This document shows, piece after piece, positions 1 through 9,203 of a DNA stretch of 64,000 bases. Each line of letters opens with the position of its first letter. The first letter of the stretch is position 1. The position numbers and the translations under genes were made by a program. This DNA comes from an uncultured Selenomonadales bacterium. GTDB taxonomy: Bacteria > Bacillota > Negativicutes > Selenomonadales > Selenomonadaceae. Location: the NCBI GenBank assembly GCA_947307055.1, contig CAMZHX010000011.1, forward strand, positions 18,398 to 82,397, written 5' to 3'. The notes under the pieces are model-generated. The model was not told where the DNA came from and did not search any database. It was given only the letters and a program-made list of their open reading frames with translations.

Positions 1-101
1 TGGAGGGAAAAAACCGATTCATACTGGAAACGAACTTACCGAATAAAAAAATCGCCCGCGCAATCACACAGACGATAGAAAATTTGAGAATCGCGGCGTA
101 A
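1..101 (+). CDS. C-terminal end of an unrecognised upstream gene (partial)
   Basis: An open frame read from base 3 runs into a TAA at 99-101. It encodes about 32 residues ending in ENLRIAA. The stretch is basic and helix-like, with no motif I recognise. The gene begins outside the window, so nothing can be said of its function. It lies 18 bases before the start of the next plus-strand gene, so the two may be co-transcribed. Confidence 0.5.
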   Translation, partial: EGKNRFILETNLPNKKIARAITQTIENLRIAA

Positions 102-119
102 AATGTGGAGGGAATATTA

Positions 120-383
120 ATGGAAGACATTTTTGGCTTAATATTTTTAGTTTCGTTAGTGGCGAGCATATATTTTTTTATTCGGCTGGTGATAAGGGCA
201 ATTTTTGGCGGCGAAACGTCCGGATATAGGACAAAATTAGTAATATCGCTTGGAGCGTTGATAATTTCGGTCGCGCTATTCTCTTTTATCGAAATGTTAA
301 TCGAAGAGAACGAAGCGGACTTAAAAGAGGAAGCTCAACAGCGATTGGAAGAGACTTTGGAGCAAAATTTCCCGTCGAAATAA
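120..383 (+). CDS. small two-helix membrane protein, unknown function
   Basis: An 87-residue protein. I chose ATG 120 over GTG 105 because GGAGGGA lies six bases upstream of the ATG. Residues about 5-27 and 39-61 are hydrophobic and should form two membrane helices joined by a short polar loop (GGETSGYRTK). The last 25 residues form a highly acidic, probably helical tail. I do not recognise a family. The gene converges on mqnA with only 29 bases between their stops. Confidence 0.6.
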   Translation: MEDIFGLIFLVSLVASIYFFIRLVIRAIFGGETSGYRTKLVISLGALIISVALFSFIEMLIEENEADLKEEAQQRLEETLEQNFPSK

Positions 384-412
384 AGAGAGATGAGTTCAGT
401 GCAAAGTCTGAT

Positions 413-1237
413 TTAGGTTTTAGCGAATTGCAAATCGGGCACCTTATCAATCAAATTGAGCGCGGCGGCCTTTTGATAATAAATTTTCAAGGCGTCGAGA
501 GCCTCTGCAGTCAAATTCCACTTGATAGCCCCGCCCAAATAGTTATTTAGCTCGTCGAAGGTGAAATTTTTAGTTGAGAGCACGGATTTTATGGCGGCGG
601 CTTTATTTTCGATTCCGAATTGGAAAGCGCGTAAGATTTTTTGATAAACGGGCTGAAAATCTTGAGTTTCGGCGAAATTTTTTCTTACAGTCCACAAAGC
701 GTAAACCATTTGCCGACCCGTCAGCTTATGCCATTCCCTGCCCAAATCGTAAACGTAAAAATTTTTTGGCGGGTGCAAATAGATAAAAAGAGCGTCATCG
801 CCGATAAAAAGTGCGGCGTTTGCGTCTTTTTCGACGGGATTTTCGACTTTTACGGCTCGCGTCTCGTAATTTGGGGTTAAATGGTAACTTTCGTGCAAAA
901 TAATCTTCAAAAGGCATTGAGCGGTAGCGGATTTCGATGTCAAGACTATTTTATCATTTTTTAGCGTTTCGATAGGTTTTCGCGAGACTAAAACGATACT
1001 TGTAACGTCTGAATCGGCGCGGACGCAAATTTTGGGCAAAATCAGGAGATTTTCGGCTTGGCGAGCGTATTCAATGGAAGAAATGTTGCTTATTTCGATT
1101 TTTCCGACCCTAAGCTCGTTATTTAGGAAAGTTGGGACGCCGTAGACGATATTTAAGTCTTGAGCGGTATTTTTGTAGCCAAAATTGAGCGGAAGGACGT
1201 TTAAAAAGCTAATGTGACCGATTTTTGGGCTGTTCAT
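413..1237 (-). CDS. mqnA: chorismate dehydratase MqnA (futalosine menaquinone pathway)
   Basis: A 274-residue protein matching the MqnA/MqnD periplasmic-binding-like fold. It shows the opening KIGHISFLNVLPL, the S-S-I-E-Y-A segment near residue 55 and the FIGDDAL motif near residue 145. MqnA removes water from chorismate to give 3-[(1-carboxyvinyl)oxy]benzoate, the first step of the futalosine route to menaquinone. I prefer ATG 1237 to the upstream TTG 1255 because TGAGGAAA, lying across the end of guaA, is well spaced for it. It follows guaA directly, with the ribosome-binding site overlapping the guaA stop, so it is probably translationally coupled. No other mqn genes are in the window. Confidence 0.85.
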   Translation of the reverse strand: MNSPKIGHISFLNVLPLNFGYKNTAQDLNIVYGVPTFLNNELRVGKIEISNISSIEYARQAENLLILPKICVRADSDVTSIVLVSRKPIETLKNDKIVLTSKSATAQCLLKIILHESYHLTPNYETRAVKVENPVEKDANAALFIGDDALFIYLHPPKNFYVYDLGREWHKLTGRQMVYALWTVRKNFAETQDFQPVYQKILRAFQFGIENKAAAIKSVLSTKNFTFDELNNYLGGAIKWNLTAEALDALKIYYQKAAALNLIDKVPDLQFAKT

Positions 1238-1247
1238 GAAATTTTCC

Positions 1248-2777
1248 TCATTCAAATTCGATAGTAGCAGGCGGTTTGCTCGTGCAGTCGTAAAGGACGC
1301 GATTTACGCCTTTAACTTCGTTTACAATGCGATTTGCGACGGTATTTAGCGTTTCAAATGGGATATTTGCGGCTTCGGCGGTCATAAAATCGCTTGTGAG
1401 GACTGCGCGAAGGGCAACCGCGTAATCGTAAGTTCTTCCGTCGCCCATAACGCCGACTGAGCGCATATTTGTAAGCGCGGCGAAGTATTGAGCGAGATTT
1501 TTGGCGATTTCGGAAGATTTTTCGACTTCTTCGCGGAAAATAGCGTCTGAATCCTGAACAATTTTAATTTTTTCCTCAGTAACCTCGCCGATAATGCGAA
1601 TTGCGAGGCCTGGACCCGGAAAAGGCTGACGATTGACGATATTTTCGGGCAAACCGAGTTCGCGACCGACTTTACGCACTTCATCTTTAAAAAGTAGGCG
1701 CAAAGGCTCGATAATCTCCTTAAAATCGACGAAATCGGGCAAACCGCCAACATTATGATGAGATTTAATAACTGCGGACTTGCCTAAACCGCTTTCGATG
1801 ACATCTGGATAGATTGTACCCTGAACTAAGTAGTCAACTGCGCCGATTTTCTTAGAAATTTCCTCGAAAACGCGGATAAATTCTTCTCCGATGATTTTTC
1901 TTTTGAGTTCTGGCTCGAAAACGCCTTTTAAACGGTTTAAAAACCTTTTTGAGGCGTCAACTTTAATAAAATTCAAGTCGAAGTGGCTAAAAACTTCCTC
2001 TACTTGCTTAGCCTCGTCCTTACGTAAAAGCCCGTGATCCACGAAGACGCAAGTAAGGTTTTTTCCGACGGATTTACTCAAAAGAACGGCCGCGACGCTC
2101 GAATCGACGCCACCGGAGAGTGCGCAAAGGACTTTTCCGTCTCCGATTTTGTTTTTTAGCTGAGAAATTGTGCTTGAGGCGAAAAAATCCATTTTCCAAT
2201 CGCGATTACAGCCGCAGATGTCCACAAAGTTGGAAAAAATCTTCATTCCCTCGACTGTGTGAACAACTTCGGGGTGAAATTGCACGGCGTAGAGATTTTT
2301 TGCGGAATTTTCTATTGCGGCGATAGGACAAGCGTTTGTAGAGGCGATAACGGAAAAATTTTCGGGTTTTGAGCAAATTTTATCGGAATGGCTCATCCAA
2401 ACGACGGAATTTTGATTTACACCGCGAAAAAGCTTTGAATCGGCTAAAATTTGGAGATTTGTCTTGCCGAACTCGCTGATTTGGGATTTTTCGACTTCGC
2501 CGCCGAAAATTTTGGCGATAGCCTGTGCGCCGTAGCAAATTCCGAGAATTGGGACGTTCAAATCAAAAATTTCGGTTGGCGGGAGCAAAGAATCAGAATT
2601 ATAGACGCTTTGAGGGCCGCCGGTCAAAATAATTCCTTTAGGATTGAGTTCGCGAATTTTTTCGACGCTCAAAGCGGTATGAACTTCGCAATAAACGTTA
2701 TTTTCGCGGATTCTGCGTGCAATCAGCTGATTATACTGCCCGCCGAAGTCTAAAACTAAAATCATTTCCCTTTCCAA
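1248..2777 (-). CDS. guaA: GMP synthase (glutamine-hydrolysing)
   Basis: A protein of 505-509 residues that makes GMP from XMP, ATP and glutamine. The N-terminal class I amidotransferase has the nucleophile Cys81 in GICYGAQ, with His168 and Glu170 in QFHPE. The ATP-pyrophosphatase domain has the P-loop SGGVDSS at 221-227. The C-terminal dimerisation domain ends in ATIEFE. The start is uncertain: TTG 2777 has a G-rich run six bases upstream, while ATG 2765 gives the family-typical opening [14 protein letters not shown] but has AAGGGA too close. It lies downstream of metK, separated by a 91-bp repeat element, and upstream of mqnA. Confidence 0.95.
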   Translation of the reverse strand: MEREMILVLDFGGQYNQLIARRIRENNVYCEVHTALSVEKIRELNPKGIILTGGPQSVYNSDSLLPPTEIFDLNVPILGICYGAQAIAKIFGGEVEKSQISEFGKTNLQILADSKLFRGVNQNSVVWMSHSDKICSKPENFSVIASTNACPIAAIENSAKNLYAVQFHPEVVHTVEGMKIFSNFVDICGCNRDWKMDFFASSTISQLKNKIGDGKVLCALSGGVDSSVAAVLLSKSVGKNLTCVFVDHGLLRKDEAKQVEEVFSHFDLNFIKVDASKRFLNRLKGVFEPELKRKIIGEEFIRVFEEISKKIGAVDYLVQGTIYPDVIESGLGKSAVIKSHHNVGGLPDFVDFKEIIEPLRLLFKDEVRKVGRELGLPENIVNRQPFPGPGLAIRIIGEVTEEKIKIVQDSDAIFREEVEKSSEIAKNLAQYFAALTNMRSVGVMGDGRTYDYAVALRAVLTSDFMTAEAANIPFETLNTVANRIVNEVKGVNRVLYDCTSKPPATIEFE

Positions 2778-2796
2778 GTGAATCCCCCCAAAAAAA

Positions 2797-2887
2797 TTAG
2801 GTTATTAGTAGTTAGGTTATCAGGTTATTAGTAATAATAACCACTCAACAACCTAATAACCTAATAACCCAATAACCTAATAACCTC
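2797..2887. repeat. 8-bp-unit inverted tandem repeat between metK and guaA
   Basis: The left arm is built of GGTTATTAG-like units (2797-2831). The right arm is built of AACCTAAT units with a period of 8 (2833-2887). The arms are mutually complementary, so the transcript could fold into a long imperfect hairpin. The element ends exactly at the metK stop codon. Confidence 0.85.
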
Positions 2888-4054
2888 TTAAAGTCCTGCC
2901 GCTTTCTTTAAAATTTCTGCTTTGTCGAGTTTTTCCCAAGAAAAATCTGCATCAACCCTGCCGAAATGCCCATAAGCCGAAGTTTGACGATAAATCGGGC
3001 GGCGAAGGTCGAGCATTTTAATAATTCCCGCCGGGCGCAAGTCAAAATTCTCTTTAACGAGCTTTTCAATCAAAGTTTCGTCAACTTTAGCCGTGCCAAA
3101 ACTCTCGACGCGAATCGAAACAGGATAAGCAACGCCGATTGCGTAGGCAAGTTGAATTTCGCATTCATCAGCGAGACCGGCCGCCACAATATTTTTCGCG
3201 ACGTAACGAGCCGCATAAGCCGCGCTCCTGTCGACTTTTGTAGGATCTTTGCCGCTAAAAGCCCCGCCGCCATGACGAGCCCACCCGCCGTAGGTGTCGA
3301 CGATAATTTTTCTGCCGGTCAAGCCGCTATCGCCCTGAGGACCGCCGATTACAAATTTGCCGGTCGGGTTCACAAAATATTTCGTCTCGGCCGTCAAAAG
3401 TTCCGCCGGCACAATCGGTTTGACGACGTATTCAATCATGTCGCGCTTAATCTGCTCAAGTTCGACTTCGGGATTGTGTTGCGTGGAAATGACAATCGTA
3501 TCGACCGCGACGGGTTTACGCCCTTCGTAAGCGATAGTGACTTGCGTTTTGCCGTCGGGGCGCAGGTAATTGACTTCGTGCGTAGATTTCCTGACTTCTG
3601 CGAGGCGACGGGCTAATTTATGTGCAAGCGAAATCGGCAAGGGCATATATTCGGGCGTCTGATTGGTCGCGTAGCCAAACATCATGCCTTGATCGCCCGC
3701 GCCAATTTCGTTTTTGTCATCAAATGCATTGTCGACGCCCTGCGCAATGTCGGGCGATTGCTCGTCGAGGGAAATCAAAACGCCAACCGTATCCGCGTCG
3801 AAGCCATAAGCCGAATTAGTGTAGCCTATTTCGCGAATCGCGCCGCGAATAATTTTGGCAATGTCAACATAACAAGTCGTAGAAACTTCGCCAACGACGT
3901 GTACTTGACCGGTCGTGACGAGAGTTTCGCAAGCGACGCGCCCCATTGGATCTCGCTCTATAATCTCATCTAAAATGCTATCGGAAATTTTGTCCGCGAC
4001 CTTATCGGGGTGCCCTTCGGTTACTGATTCGGAAGTAAATAACATTCTGCGCAT
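2888..4054 (-). CDS. metK: S-adenosylmethionine synthase
   Basis: A 388-residue protein of full family length that makes S-adenosylmethionine from methionine and ATP. The ATP-binding GHPDK motif is near residue 14, GAGDQG near 119, and the glycine-rich phosphate loop [16 protein letters not shown] near 260. Start ATG 4054 has GAGGT upstream. A possible minus-strand promoter (TTGACG, 17 bases, TAGCTT) lies at 4085-4113. No SAM riboswitch was recognised in the leader. It is probably the first gene of a metK-guaA-mqnA run, although the intervening palindromic repeat could limit read-through. Confidence 0.95.
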   Translation of the reverse strand: MRRMLFTSESVTEGHPDKVADKISDSILDEIIERDPMGRVACETLVTTGQVHVVGEVSTTCYVDIAKIIRGAIREIGYTNSAYGFDADTVGVLISLDEQSPDIAQGVDNAFDDKNEIGAGDQGMMFGYATNQTPEYMPLPISLAHKLARRLAEVRKSTHEVNYLRPDGKTQVTIAYEGRKPVAVDTIVISTQHNPEVELEQIKRDMIEYVVKPIVPAELLTAETKYFVNPTGKFVIGGPQGDSGLTGRKIIVDTYGGWARHGGGAFSGKDPTKVDRSAAYAARYVAKNIVAAGLADECEIQLAYAIGVAYPVSIRVESFGTAKVDETLIEKLVKENFDLRPAGIIKMLDLRRPIYRQTSAYGHFGRVDADFSWEKLDKAEILKKAAGL

Positions 4055-4084
4055 TCTTATACCTCGCTTTCAAAAGTTTTATCA

Positions 4085-4113
4085 AAGCTAACACATTTAA
4101 GCTAAACCGTCAA
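4085..4113 (-). promoter_or_regulatory. possible metK promoter
   Basis: On the minus strand, TTGACG (4108-4113) is followed after 17 bases by TAGCTT (4085-4090). The -35 is good and the -10 only moderate. It sits about 30 bases upstream of the metK start. Confidence 0.4.
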
Positions 4114-4165
4114 TAAAAATTTTTAGCATTAGATTAGTCACTAACAAAACTTTAATATTTAATGA

Positions 4166-4194
4166 TTGACAAAACTTTTTTCCTGCAATATTAT
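4166..4194 (+). promoter_or_regulatory. near-consensus sigma-A promoter
   Basis: TTGACA (4166-4171), a 17-base spacer and TATTAT (4189-4194). Transcription would begin near 4201 and run through a leader of about 466 bases to the giant gene at 4667. Alternatively it could make a separate small RNA. Confidence 0.8.
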
Positions 4195-4580
4195 GCGCTT
4201 GACAGTCAAAAGCGTTTGGTGGACGCCGACTCGTCAAGGGGGGCTTTTAACCTAAGTTGGGGGACTGATGGTTAAAGTCAATTTCTTTGTGGCGTTTGGA
4301 ACGGCGAATCTTTTCATATTTGCCGATTCAACGCTGTTTTGCTTTTAGTCGGTTGGCAGTAAAATCGTTCTGCCGTAAAATAAAAACGTGGCGGTTAATG
4401 TCTTCCGTTTTAACAAAAAGTGTCGTGTACTTACAAAAAATATCCTCAAGCGAGGAAACTTATTTTAACGAAATGAACCGATAGGGTTCGGCTCGCAAAC
4501 AAAGGCATTTAGGTTTTTCGCTCAATAGCCTATGCCTTTCAGAATTCTTTCGGTTCATTATCAATCTTTTTCTGCTATCG
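4195..4580 (+). promoter_or_regulatory. structured leader, unidentified RNA element
   Basis: No convincing gene lies here, but many complementary segments do. There is a hairpin CTTTTAACC/GGTTAAAG (about 4235-4277), and a long stem from GCGTT..GGCGAA to TTTGCC..AACGC (about 4290-4345). Others are GGCAG/CTGCC (about 4355-4376), TCCTC/GAGGA (4443-4456), AATGAACCGA/TCGGTTCATT (4472-4481 with 4550-4559) and AAAGGCAT/ATGCCTTT (4501-4508 with 4532-4539). GAACCGATAG can also pair locally with GGTTC, or with CTATCGG just before the CRISPR-like repeat, so alternative folds are possible. It matches no riboswitch, 6S, SRP, RNase P or tmRNA signature I know. Confidence 0.5.
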
Positions 4581-4613
4581 GTCGCACTCCATACGAGGTG
4601 CGTGGATTGAAAT
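4581..4613 (+). CRISPR. solitary type I-C-like CRISPR repeat
   Basis: A 33-base sequence beginning GTCGCACTCC and ending GTGCGTGGATTGAAAT, with a CGCAC/GTGCG stem. It has the conserved ends of type I-C repeats (for example the Bacillus halodurans repeat). No second copy, spacer series or cas gene is in the window, so it is not an array. It lies 53 bases before the giant gene start, and 35 bases separate it from the ribosome-binding region, about one spacer length. Confidence 0.6.
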
Positions 4614-4666
4614 CTAAATCTTGAATCATACAATAAAAAGAGATTTAAGAAGGGAGTTCTAATTAA

Positions 4667-7600
4667 ATGAGCGATTTGTTCAAATTTGATTTACAGCGTT
4701 TTGCAGTCGTAATCACTAATGATGCTGGTGAACCCGTAACGGTTCAGTCTTATTCCACTGGCGGTGCTTCAAACGCAGGTGCATATTATTTTGATTCTGC
4801 CGGAAAATATGCTGTCGGCTCGACCTTCGAGGGCGACGTAACCATTACCGCTGATTTTGAAGACGGCACGGCCGACGATGTGGGCGTAGGCAATTATATT
4901 ATATCGGAAGTCACAGGCATTGCCTTACCCGGCACTGGCACTGGCGAAATCACGACTGGCGCAGGCGTTGGCACTTCCACTACTCCTGCTGCTATCAACA
5001 ACCTCGGAAGTGCAAATCTCACTTTCAGCGGCACGACTCTTGCATTCCAAAACGCTTCCTCCGACGCTGCCGTTAATGTTTACGGTGGTAGCAATATAGC
5101 TTATGTTGCTATTGAAAGCGGCTCCTTCTCTGCAGCAAGTGTTACAGGGCTTAACATCAATGATACCGAATCTGGCTCTGCACTCACTATCGATAAAGCT
5201 TTTACCTTTACGGGCAACAGCGACGGCGGCTCAATCACGCTCAGCGAAACTGGCGCAAATGTTTCCGCTACTGACGGCGCAACTGTCGTTTCTGCTCCTG
5301 CGGGCTCGGACAATACAATCACTGTTTTGGGCACAACTTTAAATTATTCCGCTTCAAGCGCGGCCGCCATTGCCATTGACGCCGATAATGCCAGTATCGC
5401 CGGCTATACACTTTCCGAAACCGGCGACAAAGTTGCTATTCCTGCGGCTCTTGCAGGCAGTGAAGACTTTGTATTAAACGACGGCGATCTTGCTACAGAC
5501 TATATGCCCTCTTCCGGCTACACTATCGAAAAACTTGAGAGCGGCTATTATACAAATGGATTCGCTAGTAAAGTTTCCCTCGGCGAAGATGAATATATTT
5601 TGACCAATACCACCGGCTCCGCCGCAATCGCTGTTTCCAATGACGGCTCCGACATTACGGCTGTTGTCCTTAACACCGGCGATATTCTCGCGCCCGCTTC
5701 TGGTAGCGACCTCACTGCCGTCGGCGATACCATGACCCTTTACAAAAATTCTATCTCCGATGACAACAAAATTAATATCAACCTTACAAGTGCTTCCGAA
5801 GTCAGCGTAACTCGTTCTGATTCCGCTGTCTCCATAGGCAACGTTAGCGGCTCCGAAGGCGACGCAGTTGTTTTGGGCGACGCTACTTTCGAGTATTCCA
5901 ATAAAAATGGTTATGCCGTGTACAATGATGACGGCACTGCCGAGGTCAGTGTTGCAAGCGGTTCCGGCGAAAATCGCGGCGAAATCTCAGTCACCGACGA
6001 AGGCGACAGCCCCATTGGTATTACCTTCAATGGCGATGCTTCGGTCAGAGTTGATAATAGCGGCGAAGCTTTCATCTTAACCAACACAAAAAATATTGCC
6101 GGCATTACTGACCTTCAGGACGGCGTAGTCATGTTGGCTGAAAATATTCAAATCGTTGCTGAGGGCGTTGATAGTGCTACCATTAACAACTACGCTATCA
6201 GCACCGAAAACTTGGGCGACGACTTCAGCGGCAACTTAACCATCACTATCGACGAAGACGGCAAAATCACTCAAATCGTTGATTCCGAAGACACCAGCAC
6301 CGATATTAAAGAAAACGCTATTACAGATGATAACGTTGAAAACCCGCTCGAAGGTGATGCCGATAGCGATTCTGATTCCGACAGCGACAGTGATTCCGAC
6401 AGCGACAGTGATTCCGACAGCGATAGCGACTCCGATTCCGACAGCGATAGCGACTCCGATTCCGACAGCGATAGCGACTCTGATTCCGACAGCGACTCCG
6501 ATTCTGATAGCGATTCCGATTCCGATAGCGACTCCGATTCCGATAGCGACTCCGATTCTGATAGCGATTCCGATTCTGATAGCGACTCCGATTCTGATAG
6601 CGACAGTGATTCTGACAGCGACAGCGATTCCGATTCTGATAGCGACAGTGATTCTGACAGCGACAGTGATTCCGACAGCGACAGTGATTCCGACAGCGAC
6701 AGCGACTCCGATTCCGACAGTGATTCCGATAGCGATTCCGATAGCGATTCCGATTCCGACAGCGATTCTGATAGTGATTCCGATTCTGATTCCGACAGTA
6801 GCGAAATTCAGCCGCCTATCGATATATATACTCAAATTAATATAAATCCTGAAAGTACCTATAGCAAAAGTGACTTTAAGAACGGCAAGCTCACTATCGG
6901 CAAGAATGATTCTAGTGCCGAAGTCATTATGAGCACTGGCGCACAAACGCTTACTTTCAATAACGAAGGCGGCAACGAGGCATTTGTCATCGCTGAGGCT
7001 ACTGGTGCTAAGACAATTACGCTTTCAAACGGCGGCGACGTTGTTGCTGTTTATGGCTCCAAGGGACGCGGGCTCTCTGTCAACGTAACAGGCGGCACGG
7101 GTAATGATAGCCTCTACGCCTTCAGAAACGCCCCCATAAACTTTAACATGAGCAAGGGCGGCAAAGATAAAGTTTATCTCGCATTCGGCGATAATAGCCA
7201 AAATGTCACCTTGACAGGTTACAACGCCTCAACCGGCGGCGGTATCGCTTTGGGCGGCGACGCCTCAGCAATCTTGGATGCAATTCAAAACGAAACAATC
7301 ACCTTCGGCAACGGCGTAGTCAATCTCAACGGCGCAAACGGCAACAAAGCTAAAGTCGAGTTCGCAGGATACACCAGCGATAGCGGCTCCACCGTGTTCA
7401 ACTTCTACGACGCAAGCGACAATAAGCAAGCAGTCGGCTTCACCAATAACGACGGCGGCGCAATCAACGTCAGCTCTTCGGGCGACAGTCATATTCTCGT
7501 TGGCAACTACAACGACAAGAAAGACGGTAGCTCAACCCTCTTGGGCGGCGCGGGCAATGATACAATCCTTGCCGGTGCAGGCGATGTCGTCAACGCGGGC

Positions 7601-9022
7601 GCAGGTAAAGAAAATCTCGTCCTCTTGCAAAGCGATAGCGTTCGTGGCGGCGCAGAAGTTATCGTCGCAGCCGGCACAACTTCAATCAGAAATGCAAACA
7701 GCGGCTTCGATGAAAGCGGCGACGTTATCAATGTCGACCTCAGCACAGTAACTCTCAGCGTCGAAAATAGCGGGCTTGTCTTGGGTGCAAAGGGCATTCA
7801 CGCAACTGTTGAAGGCGTCGGCGACAGCGGCGTTGTCAAACAACTCATCAAGAGCGACGGCACCACTTACAAAGCAGCAATCGCGGCTTCGGGCACTGAA
7901 ATTGCCGTGACTGATGACGACGACGACATTGCCAACTACTATCAGGGCGAAACTGTCAACTTCTCGAATTACTACGATACCGTTAAAGCTGACCTTGCCA
8001 ACGGCGACGGCTCTATTAACGGCGGCGCGGCTGTCTTCAACGGCGTTAAAACTTTCTACGGCGGCGCAGGCAATACGACCTTCATGGGTGGCGCGTCCAA
8101 TGAAACCTTCTACGCTGGCACGGGTTATACTTCCCTCTACGGCGGCGGCGGCAGAAATAATTTGGTCGGCAACGAAAGTAGCGATAAAGACGGCGCAACT
8201 TCCTTCTTCGTCCTGGGCGTCGCGGACGGCGCAAAGAATACTATCAGCAACTTTGAATTCGTTGCGGACGGCGGCGATAATGCAACTACCGCTGACAAAA
8301 TCGAAATCGATACGGCAAGCGGCAACGTCGTTTCCAATGTCTACATCAGGAACGGCGGCGTTGCAATCGATGTCGCTAAACCGAGTGGCACTACCGAGAC
8401 GGCCTTCATTGAAGGCGCAGTCGGACAAAATATGCGTTTCGGCGATAACATCGTTGCGCAAGTCAACACGACCGCTTTGACCTATGACGGCGTTGCGAAC
8501 TACTTCGTAGCGACCGAACAAAATGCGGCAATCAGCGTAGGCGCGGACGTTGGAACTTTGGCATCTGTCTGGCTCGACGGCAAACTCGGCAACGGCATTG
8601 GCAAAAACTTCGTCGGCGACATTAAGACAATTGACGCGACGGCTTCCACTGTCAAAGCCGAATTGGCTGGTAACACTGGCGATAACGTAATTTACGCAGG
8701 CAACGGCGAATCTAGTCTGTGGGGCGGCAATGGCGGCAATGATACACTTGTCGGCGGCATAAGCAGAAATAACTTCTTCTACACCAACGGCAACGGCAAC
8801 GACGTTATCAGCGGCACCAGAGAAGGCGATATGATCTTCTTGTCCGAAGTCACGCTCGACCAAATTGCCTCGACCTCTGTTGAAGGCAACGTCGCGACGC
8901 TTAACTTTAAGGACGGCGGCTCGCTCACTGTCAACGACGCGTCGAATTGCCAATTCGTTATGACTCAAGGCGATCAATATCAGACATACAGAGTCAGCGG
9001 CGATCAATTTGTCGCAGGCTGA
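4667..9022 (+). CDS. giant RTX-like secreted protein 1 with Asp-Ser dipeptide tract
   Basis: A 1451-residue protein with a strong AGAAGGGAG site before ATG 4667. The N terminus carries the motif FDLQRFA (residues 7-13), shared with giant protein 3. Residues about 15-560 are low-complexity Ser/Thr/Gly/Asp beta-rich sequence with no enzyme motif. Residues 566-711 are 73 consecutive Asp-Ser pairs, like the Sdr stalks of staphylococci. Residues about 780-1451 are a module shared with giant proteins 2 and 3, containing RTX-like GGAGNDTI repeats and an ending in [15 protein letters not shown]. Such repeats usually bind calcium after type I export. There is no N-terminal signal peptide, which fits C-terminal export signals. 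Export route, location and role are inferred, not shown. Confidence 0.75.
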   Translation: MSDLFKFDLQRFAVVITNDAGEPVTVQSYSTGGASNAGAYYFDSAGKYAVGSTFEGDVTITADFEDGTADDVGVGNYIISEVTGIALPGTGTGEITTGAGVGTSTTPAAINNLGSANLTFSGTTLAFQNASSDAAVNVYGGSNIAYVAIESGSFSAASVTGLNINDTESGSALTIDKAFTFTGNSDGGSITLSETGANVSATDGATVVSAPAGSDNTITVLGTTLNYSASSAAAIAIDADNASIAGYTLSETGDKVAIPAALAGSEDFVLNDGDLATDYMPSSGYTIEKLESGYYTNGFASKVSLGEDEYILTNTTGSAAIAVSNDGSDITAVVLNTGDILAPASGSDLTAVGDTMTLYKNSISDDNKININLTSASEVSVTRSDSAVSIGNVSGSEGDAVVLGDATFEYSNKNGYAVYNDDGTAEVSVASGSGENRGEISVTDEGDSPIGITFNGDASVRVDNSGEAFILTNTKNIAGITDLQDGVVMLAENIQIVAEGVDSATINNYAISTENLGDDFSGNLTITIDEDGKITQIVDSEDTSTDIKENAITDDNVENPLEGDADSDSDSDSDSDSDSDSDSDSDSDSDSDSDSDSDSDSDSDSDSDSDSDSDSDSDSDSDSDSDSDSDSDSDSDSDSDSDSDSDSDSDSDSDSDSDSDSDSDSDSDSDSDSDSDSDSDSDSDSDSDSDSDSDSDSDSDSDSDSDSDSDSSEIQPPIDIYTQININPESTYSKSDFKNGKLTIGKNDSSAEVIMSTGAQTLTFNNEGGNEAFVIAEATGAKTITLSNGGDVVAVYGSKGRGLSVNVTGGTGNDSLYAFRNAPINFNMSKGGKDKVYLAFGDNSQNVTLTGYNASTGGGIALGGDASAILDAIQNETITFGNGVVNLNGANGNKAKVEFAGYTSDSGSTVFNFYDASDNKQAVGFTNNDGGAINVSSSGDSHILVGNYNDKKDGSSTLLGGAGNDTILAGAGDVVNAGAGKENLVLLQSDSVRGGAEVIVAAGTTSIRNANSGFDESGDVINVDLSTVTLSVENSGLVLGAKGIHATVEGVGDSGVVKQLIKSDGTTYKAAIAASGTEIAVTDDDDDIANYYQGETVNFSNYYDTVKADLANGDGSINGGAAVFNGVKTFYGGAGNTTFMGGASNETFYAGTGYTSLYGGGGRNNLVGNESSDKDGATSFFVLGVADGAKNTISNFEFVADGGDNATTADKIEIDTASGNVVSNVYIRNGGVAIDVAKPSGTTETAFIEGAVGQNMRFGDNIVAQVNTTALTYDGVANYFVATEQNAAISVGADVGTLASVWLDGKLGNGIGKNFVGDIKTIDATASTVKAELAGNTGDNVIYAGNGESSLWGGNGGNDTLVGGISRNNFFYTNGNGNDVISGTREGDMIFLSEVTLDQIASTSVEGNVATLNFKDGGSLTVNDASNCQFVMTQGDQYQTYRVSGDQFVAG
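6362..6799 (+). repeat. Asp-Ser dipeptide-encoding tract
   Basis: 438 bases encode 73 Asp-Ser pairs using mixed GAT/GAC and AGC/AGT/TCC/TCT codons. Higher-order 12-18 bp sub-repeats are visible. The codon variety suggests protein-level selection rather than simple slippage. Copy number may vary between strains. Confidence 0.95.
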
Positions 9023-9106
9023 AGTAGGTTATTAGGGAAATAGGGAAATAGAGAATTAGGGAATTAGAATTCTAATAACCTAATAACCTAACCACTAATA
9101 ACCTAA
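9023..9106. repeat. 8-bp-unit inverted repeat centred on GAATTC
   Basis: AGGTTATTAGGGAAAT-like units run into TAGAATTCTA and then AACCTAAT-like units. It begins at the stop of giant protein 1 and ends just before a terminator. Confidence 0.85.
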
Positions 9107-9110
9107 GAAG

Positions 9111-9144
9111 CTCTGCTCTTCTAAACGAGGGGCAGAGTTTTTTT
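9111..9144 (+). terminator. intrinsic terminator after giant protein 1
   Basis: CTCTGC pairs with GCAGAG (9132-9137), followed by seven T. An almost identical hairpin lies after giant protein 3 at 26739. Confidence 0.85.
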
Positions 9145-9145
9145 C

Positions 9146-9174
9146 TTGCAAAGGAAGGCTTTTTGGTGTATAAC
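9146..9174 (+). promoter_or_regulatory. promoter of giant protein 2 (duplicated cassette)
   Basis: TTGCAA (9146-9151), 17 bases, TATAAC (9169-9174). The same promoter with the same spacing recurs at 26775-26803 before the decayed copy, each time directly after the same terminator. Confidence 0.65.
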
Positions 9175-9203
9175 TTTTGCGGCATATGAAAAGGAGGGTT
9201 TTT

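Noticed and set aside
2966..3616. A 216-codon frame antisense to metK
   Set aside because: It is the shadow of a highly conserved gene, and no signals support translation.
4055..4280. SAM riboswitch upstream of metK
   Set aside because: I looked for a SAM-I-like core on the minus strand and found none. The hairpins here lie on the other side of the plus-strand promoter.
4287..4484. A 65-codon frame in the leader of giant gene 1
   Set aside because: It has no plausible ribosome-binding site, overlaps strong hairpins and shows no known motif.
4581..4666. A true CRISPR array
   Set aside because: Only one repeat copy is present, with no second repeat and no cas genes in the window.
4667..4705. 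Phage head protein relationship of the FDLQRFA start
   Set aside because: The resemblance is only a few residues, and the rest of the protein is not phage-like.
6236..6946. A minus-strand frame of alternating Gly/Ile/Ala/Val opposite the Asp-Ser tract
   Set aside because: It is the reverse reading of a dipeptide repeat. Such frames stay open by chance of composition.
7682..9007. A 441-codon open frame on the minus strand inside giant gene 1
   Set aside because: It is antisense to the conserved C-terminal module, has no ribosome-binding site, and reflects codon bias of the repeat-rich gene.
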